Both the position numbers and the translations under genes were made by a program. A stretch of DNA of 5,968 nucleotides from Frankiaceae bacterium. Its GTDB lineage: Bacteria > Actinomycetota > Actinomycetes > Mycobacteriales > SCTD01. The notes under the pieces are model-generated. The model was not told where the DNA came from, did not search any database, and worked only from the letters and a program-made list of their open reading frames with translations. Where the stretch lies: assembly GCA_947479995.1 (NCBI GenBank), contig CANKBT010000199.1, positions 1 to 5,968 of the forward strand, in the 5' to 3' direction. Each line of letters starts with the position of its first letter. Position 1 is the stretch's first letter. Below, piece after piece: positions 1-4,203 of this stretch.

Positions 1-735
1 ACCGCGTCGCGCCGCACCGAGCAGGCGGCGGTCGCCCCGGTCACGCCGCTCGACGTCGCCGTGCTGCAGGTCGCGGGCGCGGTGGCCGAGCCGCGGCCCC
101 CGGACGCCCGCGACAGCCCGCTCGGCTTCCCGGAGCCGCCGCCGCCCGGAGAGGGGGGCTTCGCGTTCGCGCTCGAGCGCGGCGGCGAGCCCGTGGCCTA
201 CGACCCGTGCCGGCCGGTGCACTTCGTCGTGCGGCCCGACGGCGCACCGCCCGGGTCGCGGGCGCTGCTCGACGCCGCCCTCGCCCGGCTGAGCCGCGCG
301 ACCGGGCTGCGGTTCGTCGACGACGGCACGACGACCGACGCGCCGTCGGTCGAGGGCCGCGCGCCCCTGGTGCCCGACGGCTCGCGCCACCAGCCGGTGC
401 TCGTCGCGTGGTCCGACGAGGACGAGCTCCCGCTGCTGCGCGGCGGCACGGCCGGGGTCGGCGGCAGCACGGCGGTGACCAGCCCGCAGGGCACGCGCTA
501 CGTCACCGGCCAGGTCGTCTTCGACACCGACGACCTCGGCGGCCCGGGCGGCGACCCGGTCGCCGACGCGGCGGTGCACCTGCACGAGCTGGCGCACGTC
601 CTCGGCCTGGGGCACGTCGACGACGAGGACGACCTCATGGCGCCGGTCTACGCCGGCCGGCCGGGCCAGGACGCGCTGAGCGACGGGGCGCTGCGCGGCC
701 TCGCCCAGCTCGGCACCGGCCCCTGCTTCCGCTGA
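1..735 (+). CDS. Matrixin-like zinc metalloprotease, 5'-truncated by the window edge
   Basis: The reading frame is open from base 1 to the TGA at 733-735 (244 codons plus stop), so the true start probably lies outside the window; the GTG at 61 is only an internal candidate. Near the C-terminus is the metzincin zinc signature HELAHVLGLGH. Counted from the GTG at 61, it has zinc-binding His175, His179 and His185 with catalytic Glu176. A Met-turn-like segment LMAP follows, with Met193. Upstream are YDPCRPVHFVVRP and GLRFVDDGTTT, a pattern I associate with actinobacterial matrixin-family (M10-like) proteins, and then GTRYVTGQVVFD, probably the strand before the active-site helix. A Cys near each end (Cys50, Cys222) could form a disulfide in an exported protein. 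Neither a signal peptide nor a membrane anchor can be judged because the N-terminus is missing. Residues 1-50 are rich in Pro, Ala and Gly and look like a linker. The substrate is unknown. The gene converges on the desaturase, with 4 nt between the stops. Confidence 0.85.
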   Translation, partial: TASRRTEQAAVAPVTPLDVAVLQVAGAVAEPRPPDARDSPLGFPEPPPPGEGGFAFALERGGEPVAYDPCRPVHFVVRPDGAPPGSRALLDAALARLSRATGLRFVDDGTTTDAPSVEGRAPLVPDGSRHQPVLVAWSDEDELPLLRGGTAGVGGSTAVTSPQGTRYVTGQVVFDTDDLGGPGGDPVADAAVHLHELAHVLGLGHVDDEDDLMAPVYAGRPGQDALSDGALRGLAQLGTGPCFR

Positions 736-747
736 CGCGCTAGCGCG
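736..747. repeat. 12-nt perfect palindrome at a convergent gene junction
   Basis: CGCGCTAGCGCG is self-complementary and starts one base after the metalloprotease stop. It contains the desaturase TAG stop (minus strand, 740-742) at its centre. As RNA it could fold only into a 4-bp stem with a CTAG loop, which is weak for a terminator. No stronger hairpin fits between the two stops, so termination for both genes must lie inside the opposing coding regions or rely on Rho. Confidence 0.3.
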
Positions 748-1756
748 CCGCGCGCCCCACGGCGTGCAGGTGCCCGAGCGCCTGGCGGTACGACGCGAGA
801 AGGCCCGTCTCGAGGTAGCTGACGCCGCGCGCGCGGCAGAACGCCTCGACGAGCGGCTGCGCGCGCCGCAGGTTGTGCCGCGGCATGCTCGGGAACAGGT
901 GGTGCTCGATCTGGTAGTTCAGCCCGCCGAGCGCGACGTCGACGACGCGGCCGGGGCGGACGTTGCGGGACGTCAGCACCTGCGCGCGCAGGTGGTCCTG
1001 CGCCTGCGCGTCGGTGAGCGTCGGCATGCCCTTGTGGTTGGGCGCGAACGACAGGCCGAGGTAGAGGCCGAACACGCCCTGGTGGACGGCGAAGAAGGCG
1101 AGCGCCATCGGCAGCGGCAGCACCCACAGCACGACCCCGACGTACGCGACGAGGTGGGTGAGCAGCAGCGCGAGCTCGAGGCGGCGGACCCCGCCGTCCT
1201 TCGTGCGGGTGGCGCGCAGGCTGGACACCTGCAGGTTGACGCCCTCGAGCAGCAGCATCGGCAGGAACAGCACGCCCTGCCAGCGCGTGACGAAGCGGGC
1301 GACGCCCGCGCGGCCCGCGGCCTGCCGCTCGACGAACACCAGCGCGCCCGGCGCGAGGTCGGGGTCGAGCTCGACGTGGTTGGGGTGGGCGTGGTGCGCG
1401 TCGTGCTTGTCGTTCCACCAGCCGAAGCCCAGGCCGATGGCGAGGTCGCCGACGAGCAGGCCGATGGCGCTGCTGCCGCGCGTGCCGCGCAGCACCTGGT
1501 GGTGCCCGGCGTCGTGGCCGAGGAAGCCGAGCTGGGTCGAGGCGATGCCGAGCCAGGCGGCGACCGCGAGCTGCCACCAGCTGTCGCCCAGCAGCGCGAA
1601 CGCCACCCAGCCCGCGACGAAGGCGGTGACGACGACCGCGGCGGTGCGGGCGTAGGCGGCGTGCCGCGGCTCCATGAGGCCCGCGGCCTTCACCTCGCGG
1701 CGCAGGTCGGCGAAGTCGTGGCGCGGGCGTGCGGGGGCGGCGGCGAGCGAGGTCAT
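740..1756 (-). CDS. Membrane fatty acyl desaturase (three His-box family)
   Basis: This 338-residue protein is an integral-membrane di-iron desaturase that would put a double bond into fatty acyl chains (acyl-CoA or lipid-linked) using O2 and electrons from a redox partner. All three histidine clusters are present: HDAGHH (81-86), HDAHHAHPNH (118-127, followed by DPD) and QIEHHLFP (282-289). An extra conserved-looking NHKGM begins at Asn240. Hydrophobic segments at about 38-57, 61-80, 96-113, 158-176, 193-213 and 215-236 fit the usual hairpin-like membrane topology. The QIEHH form of box three, with Gln in place of the first His, is typical of the linoleoyl-CoA/front-end-like group that also contains mycobacterial DesA3-type enzymes, so regioselectivity cannot be read from sequence. 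The ATG at 1754-1756 has GGAG four bases upstream. The gene lies 95 nt behind the WS/DGAT gene on the same strand and is probably co-transcribed with it. No ferredoxin or reductase gene is in the window. Confidence 0.93.
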   Translation of the reverse strand: MTSLAAAPARPRHDFADLRREVKAAGLMEPRHAAYARTAAVVVTAFVAGWVAFALLGDSWWQLAVAAWLGIASTQLGFLGHDAGHHQVLRGTRGSSAIGLLVGDLAIGLGFGWWNDKHDAHHAHPNHVELDPDLAPGALVFVERQAAGRAGVARFVTRWQGVLFLPMLLLEGVNLQVSSLRATRTKDGGVRRLELALLLTHLVAYVGVVLWVLPLPMALAFFAVHQGVFGLYLGLSFAPNHKGMPTLTDAQAQDHLRAQVLTSRNVRPGRVVDVALGGLNYQIEHHLFPSMPRHNLRRAQPLVEAFCRARGVSYLETGLLASYRQALGHLHAVGRAAR

Positions 1757-1760
1757 GCGG

Positions 1761-1764
1761 CTCC
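1761..1764 (-). promoter_or_regulatory. Ribosome binding site of the desaturase
   Basis: Read on the minus strand, GGAG is followed by CCGC and then the ATG at 1756-1754. The 4-nt spacing is short, but this is the only Shine-Dalgarno-like match near this start and it supports choosing the ATG. Confidence 0.5.
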
Positions 1765-1777
1765 AGGGCGTGGTGCG

Positions 1778-1791
1778 GGTGAAGGGTCACC
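1778..1791. repeat. Inverted repeat between WS/DGAT and desaturase
   Basis: GGTGA-AGGG-TCACC has perfect 5-bp arms around a 4-nt centre. It lies in the 95-nt gap between the two minus-strand genes, 22 nt upstream of the desaturase ATG. It may be a small mRNA hairpin or a binding site. Its half-sites resemble those of the CRP-like palindrome near the cutinase, but the spacer is two bases shorter, so the same protein is unlikely to bind both. The rest of the gap shows no convincing promoter or terminator. Confidence 0.3.
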
Positions 1792-1851
1792 GCGAGGGCC
1801 GGAGCGACTGCTCGTGGTCTGCCCGCTCCCGCCCGGAGCACGCCCCGGGGG

Positions 1852-3312
1852 TCAGGCGGCTGCCGGGGCGAGCCGCTCGAGGTGCGCCAGCTCGGTGCCC
1901 ATCCACTCCACGATCCGGTCGACGTCGGGCATGACGGCCCGGTCGGCGAGCACGCCGACGTCGAGGTGCCCGCGGTAGCTCATGACCGTGATGTTCAGGC
2001 CCATGCTGTCGGTGATCGCCGAGACCGGGTACGTCGCGAGCAGCCGGGCGCCGGCCATGTACAGGTCGAACTGCGGGCCGGGCACGTTGGACACGACGAG
2101 GTTCCACGTCGGGGCGACGACGCCCTGCGCGCCGAGGCGCAGCGCGAGGCGCGCCGCGCGGTTGAACAGCGCCGGCGGGATGAAGTGGTTGACGTCGGCG
2201 AGCAGGTCGGCCGGCAGCGCCTTGTGCCGCGTCTTCATCACGGTCAGGTCGGTCGAGGTCGCCCGCAGCCGCTGCACCGGGTCGTCGTGCTGCGTGTGCA
2301 GGCTGGCCCCGAGCATCAGGATGCGGTTGCCGTACGTCATGGACTGCTCGGGCGTGCGCACCGAGACCGGCACCTGCGCGACGAGCGGGCTGTCGGGCAG
2401 GGCGTCGTGCTCGACGAGCCACTGGCGCACCGCGCCGGCGCACAGCGAGACGACGACGTCGTTGACGGTCACGCCGTACGCCGCCTTCACCGCCTTGACG
2501 CGGTCGAGGTCGATCTGCCCGAAGGCGAAGGCGCGGTCGGGCGTGAGCCGGCCGGTGAACGGCGTCGCGGGCGCGGTCTGCGAGGGGCGCACCGGCCGCT
2601 CGGGGTCGCGGTGCAGCAGCCGGTCGACGCGCCCGGCGGCCCGCCCGACGCGGGCGACGAGGGGCAGGCCGGCGAGGGTCGACTCGTCGAGGTGGGCGAT
2701 GGTCGCCGGCACCGCGCGCAGCCGGCGGAACGGGTGGCGGACGGCGCCGTACGCGGCCCGCGCGACGAGCGCGGGCGCACCGGGGTGCGGGTCGAGCTGC
2801 GGCGCGGCCTGCGGCGGCGTCGGGGCGACCTCGGGGGACAGGTCGAGCAGCATGCCGAGCACCTCGGCGCCGGAGACGCCGTCGATCACCGCGTGGTGGA
2901 TCTTGCTGTAGAGCCCGACCCGGCCCTCGGGCAGCCCGGAGACGACGTACAGCTCCCACAGGGGGTGCGCGCGGTCGAGGCGCCGCGAGTGCAGGCGCGC
3001 GACCTGGCGGGCGAGCTGCGCGTCGCTGCCGGGCGCGGGCAGCGCGATCTCGCGGACGTGGAACTCGAGGTCCGGCTCGGCGTGCACCCAGTACGGGTAG
3101 TCCAGCCCCAGCGGCACCTCGGCCAGGCGCCACGACAGGGGCGGCACGAGCGGCAGCCGGGCGGCGACGAGCTCGCGCACGTGCTCGACGGTGAGGGTGC
3201 CGGTCGGGGTCGTCGACGGGTCGTAGACGGCGAGGCTGCCGACGTGGCCGCACTGGCGGTCGTCCTCGATGGCGAGGAACTGCGCGTCGAGGCTGGTGAG
3301 CTGGCGGATCAC
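1852..3312 (-). CDS. Wax ester synthase / diacylglycerol O-acyltransferase (WS/DGAT)
   Basis: This 486-residue enzyme transfers an acyl group from acyl-CoA to diacylglycerol or a long-chain alcohol, making triacylglycerol or wax ester for storage, usually at the inner face of the membrane or at lipid bodies. The length matches the family (about 450-500). The N-terminus MIRQLTSLDAQFLAIED is family-typical. PLWE is at 117-120 and the catalytic motif HHAVIDG at 139-145, with His140 the expected general base. The C-terminal half has VNDVV (283-287), the NVPGP loop (409-413) and a GLNITVMSY segment (438-446), all recognisable bacterial WS/DGAT landmarks. Residues 160-250 are a Pro/Ala/Arg-rich linker between the two halves. 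The start is GTG at 3312, supported by GGGAGGG nine bases upstream; frame and N-terminal similarity agree. It is the first gene of a unit with the desaturase and is divergent from tetR. Whether it prefers alcohol or diacylglycerol cannot be read from sequence. Confidence 0.95.
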   Translation of the reverse strand: MIRQLTSLDAQFLAIEDDRQCGHVGSLAVYDPSTTPTGTLTVEHVRELVAARLPLVPPLSWRLAEVPLGLDYPYWVHAEPDLEFHVREIALPAPGSDAQLARQVARLHSRRLDRAHPLWELYVVSGLPEGRVGLYSKIHHAVIDGVSGAEVLGMLLDLSPEVAPTPPQAAPQLDPHPGAPALVARAAYGAVRHPFRRLRAVPATIAHLDESTLAGLPLVARVGRAAGRVDRLLHRDPERPVRPSQTAPATPFTGRLTPDRAFAFGQIDLDRVKAVKAAYGVTVNDVVVSLCAGAVRQWLVEHDALPDSPLVAQVPVSVRTPEQSMTYGNRILMLGASLHTQHDDPVQRLRATSTDLTVMKTRHKALPADLLADVNHFIPPALFNRAARLALRLGAQGVVAPTWNLVVSNVPGPQFDLYMAGARLLATYPVSAITDSMGLNITVMSYRGHLDVGVLADRAVMPDVDRIVEWMGTELAHLERLAPAAA

Positions 3313-3315
3313 GGC

Positions 3316-3327
3316 GGAGGGCCCTCC
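3316..3327 (-). promoter_or_regulatory. WS/DGAT ribosome binding site inside a perfect palindrome
   Basis: GGAGGGCCCTCC is self-complementary. On the minus strand its first half plus one upstream G gives GGGAGGG (3328-3322), an excellent Shine-Dalgarno sequence nine bases before the GTG start. The second half, CCCTCC, is an anti-Shine-Dalgarno sequence directly adjacent. Folding would need a 4-nt loop (GGAG-GGCC-CTCC), so any hairpin is short. It could still reduce translation, or the site could bind a protein dimer. Confidence 0.5.
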
Positions 3328-3342
3328 CGGGGCACGGCGAGC

Positions 3343-3357
3343 TGGTCAGCGCGACCA
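3343..3357. repeat. Inverted repeat in the tetR / WS-DGAT divergent gap
   Basis: TGGTC-AGCGC-GACCA has perfect 5-bp arms with a 5-nt spacer. It lies 31-45 nt upstream of the WS/DGAT start, where a promoter or operator would be expected. Short arms like these arise easily by chance in GC-rich DNA, and it does not recur upstream of the cutinase, so it is a weaker operator candidate than 3361-3376. Confidence 0.3.
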
Positions 3358-3360
3358 ACG

Positions 3361-3376
3361 TGAGACGCCCGTCGCA
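3361..3376. promoter_or_regulatory. Candidate TetR operator, copy 1
   Basis: TGAGACGCCCGTCGCA is a near-perfect dyad: TG-a-GACG-CC-CGTC-g-CA, with one mismatched pair. It lies midway in the 117-nt gap between tetR (start 3430) and the WS/DGAT gene (start 3312), where binding could control both divergent promoters. The same arms occur at 4071-4086 upstream of the cutinase. TetR-family dimers typically bind palindromes of about this size close to their own gene. Assignment to this TetR is inferred from position and repetition. Confidence 0.5.
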
Positions 3377-3383
3377 GTGACGG
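3369..3383. repeat. Second dyad overlapping operator copy 1
   Basis: CCGTCGCAGTGACGG pairs at six of seven positions around its central A (arms CCGTC/GACGG). It overlaps the right half of the 3361-3376 palindrome, so the two could be alternative registers of one binding region or two tandem sites. It has no counterpart near the cutinase, which favours the 3361-3376 register. Confidence 0.3.
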
Positions 3384-3417
3384 CCGGGCCCCCGGAGGAG
3401 GCGCGCGCGGCCCCCGG

Positions 3418-3430
3418 CAGACTGGCCCGG
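3418..3430 (+). promoter_or_regulatory. Possible leaderless promoter of tetR
   Basis: The tetR GTG has no Shine-Dalgarno sequence at normal distance: the nearest, GGAGGAGG at 3394-3401, lies 28 nt upstream with no in-frame start between. CAGACT (3418-3423) sits at -12 to -7 relative to the G of the GTG, the place for a -10 box if transcription starts at the initiation codon. It keeps the key A at position 2 and T at position 6 of TANNNT. No good -35 is seen. Leaderless mRNAs are common in actinobacteria. Confidence 0.25.
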
Positions 3431-4005
3431 TGACGTCCCGCCGCGTGGTCGAGCACGCGCAGGTGCTGCGCGCGGCCGACGCGCTGTTCACGCGCACCGG
3501 CCGGCTCGACATGGACGAGCTCGCGCGGGCCGTGGCCGTCAGCCGGGCCACGCTCTACCGGGTCGTGCGCAGCCGCGACCTGCTCCTCGGCGAGGTGCTG
3601 TGGCAGAAGGGCCGGGCCACCACGCTGTGGGCCGAGCGCACCGCGCAGGGGTCGGGCGCCGACCGGCTCGTGCACGTCGCGCGGCTGTTCAACGAGCGCG
3701 TCGTGGCCGACGAGTCCCTGCGCACGCTGCTGCAGGAGGACCCGGCGACGGCGTTCCGCGTGCTGTTCGGCCCCGAGGTGCGGGTGCACGTGCGCTTCGT
3801 GGAGCTGTGGCGCGGGGTGCTCCAGCGCGAGGTCGACGCGGGCACGCTCGCCCTCGGCCTGGACCTCGACGCGCTCGCCTACGTCTTCGTCCGGGTCGGC
3901 GAGTCGATCATCTACGCCGACCTGCTGGGCGGCCGCCAGCCCGACCTCGACGTCGCCGAGGTGGTGCAGCGGGCACTGCTCGCAGCGGGCACCCCGCCGG
4001 CCTGA
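3430..4005 (+). CDS. TetR-family transcriptional regulator, QsdR-type
   Basis: This 191-residue protein is a DNA-binding dimeric regulator, most likely a repressor released by a small ligand. The N-terminal helix-turn-helix is at about residues 26-47: LDMDELARAVAVSRATLYRV, then SRDLLLGEVLW, which matches the TetR pattern at its recognition helix (SRATLYR, 38-44). The C-terminal half carries LLQEDPATAFRVL (100-112) and FVRVGESIIYADLLGG (153-168, followed by RQPD). I recognise these as hallmarks of the QsdR-like ligand-binding domain (Pfam TetR_C_36 as I recall it), named after the Rhodococcus regulator of the qsdA lactonase gene. The ligand is unknown; an acyl compound is plausible from the neighbours. 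It is divergent from the WS/DGAT gene and 198 nt upstream of the cutinase on the same strand. Identical palindrome arms lie on both sides of it (3361-3376, 4071-4086). The GTG start is the first possible one in this frame and lacks a normal ribosome binding site. Confidence 0.92.
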   Translation: MTSRRVVEHAQVLRAADALFTRTGRLDMDELARAVAVSRATLYRVVRSRDLLLGEVLWQKGRATTLWAERTAQGSGADRLVHVARLFNERVVADESLRTLLQEDPATAFRVLFGPEVRVHVRFVELWRGVLQREVDAGTLALGLDLDALAYVFVRVGESIIYADLLGGRQPDLDVAEVVQRALLAAGTPPA

Positions 4006-4023
4006 CCCGCCCGCGGACGGGGC

Positions 4024-4066
4024 CGGGACGACCGGTCGGCGTGTCCGGGATGCCCGGCTCGTCCCG
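4024..4066 (+). terminator. Possible tetR terminator / branched hairpin
   Basis: CGGGACGA (4024-4031) is exactly complementary to TCGTCCCG (4059-4066), giving an 8-bp outer stem. Inside it is a smaller hairpin, CCGGG-ATG-CCCGG (4045-4057). The structure starts 19 nt after the tetR stop and ends just before operator copy 2. There is no U-run, which actinobacterial terminators often lack. Stems of this length can arise by chance at this GC content, so support is moderate. Confidence 0.35.
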
Positions 4067-4070
4067 CTGT

Positions 4071-4086
4071 TGAGACGGGCGTCGCA
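4071..4086. promoter_or_regulatory. Candidate TetR operator, copy 2 (cutinase upstream)
   Basis: TGAGACGGGCGTCGCA matches 3361-3376 at 14 of 16 positions. Only the central CC differs (GG here), which is what the other strand of copy 1 shows at its centre, so the dyad arms are identical. It lies 118 nt upstream of the cutinase ATG. Its left end overlaps TTGAGA (4070-4075), one mismatch from a TTGACA -35 box, although no convincing -10 follows at 16-18 nt. Confidence 0.5.
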
Positions 4087-4104
4087 CGTCCGCCGTCCCC
4101 TCTG

Positions 4105-4118
4105 GTGACGCAGGTCAC
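4105..4118. promoter_or_regulatory. CRP-like palindrome upstream of the cutinase
   Basis: GTGAC-GCAG-GTCAC has perfect 5-bp arms and contains the core GTGA-N6-TCAC, the half-site arrangement recognised by CRP/FNR-family cAMP-responsive regulators. It lacks the outer T and A of the full TGTGA-N6-TCACA form (G on both sides here). It lies 86 nt upstream of the cutinase ATG and 18 nt downstream of operator copy 2. A very weak promoter, GGTGAC (4104-4109) and CAACGT (4126-4131) with a 16-nt spacer, would overlap it. Carbon catabolite control of the cutinase is an inference. Confidence 0.4.
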
Positions 4119-4145
4119 GCTGTGCCAACGTCCGGCTCGCAGCAC

Positions 4146-4163
4146 CCGGGACCCCCCTCCCGG
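4146..4163 (+). repeat. Hairpin in the cutinase leader
   Basis: CCGGGA-CCCCCC-TCCCGG gives a 6-bp stem with a 6-nt C-only loop, 40 nt upstream of the cutinase start. Together with the flanking C-rich tract (about 4143-4190) the 5' leader is strongly pyrimidine-biased. It could affect mRNA stability; no riboswitch fold is recognised. Confidence 0.3.
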
Positions 4164-4193
4164 CCCCCTCCCGCACGTCCCGCCTCCCCCTCG

Positions 4194-4198
4194 AAGGA
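4194..4198 (+). promoter_or_regulatory. Ribosome binding site of the cutinase
   Basis: AAGGA, five bases before the ATG at 4204, is the only clear Shine-Dalgarno match in the C-rich leader. It decides the start in favour of 4204 over the upstream in-frame GTG at 4105. Confidence 0.7.
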
Positions 4199-4203
4199 CC
4201 CCC

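Noticed and set aside
1825..1839. GCTCC-CGCCC-GGAGC hairpin just after the WS/DGAT stop as a terminator
   Set aside because: The stem is only 5 bp with no U-run. At this GC content it is expected by chance, and the two genes are better explained as co-transcribed.
648..1841. Minus-strand frame of 397 codons overlapping the desaturase
   Set aside because: It is Arg/Pro/Ala-rich with no family signal. The overlapping frame has all three histidine boxes.
2874..2885. Third copy of the operator (GAGACGCCGTCG)
   Set aside because: The spacer between the GACG and CGTC arms is one base instead of two, the outer bases do not match, and it lies within WS/DGAT coding sequence.
1882..3363. Long plus-strand frame (493 codons) opposite WS/DGAT
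   Set aside because: It is a compositional shadow rich in Arg, Gly, Val and Asp. The minus strand encodes a full-length WS/DGAT with all its motifs.
4105..4203. In-frame GTG at 4105 as the cutinase start, adding 33 residues
   Set aside because: The added residues are Pro/Arg-rich and would bury the signal peptide. The ATG at 4204 has a good ribosome binding site and begins a classic Sec signal. The GTG itself lies in the CRP-like palindrome.
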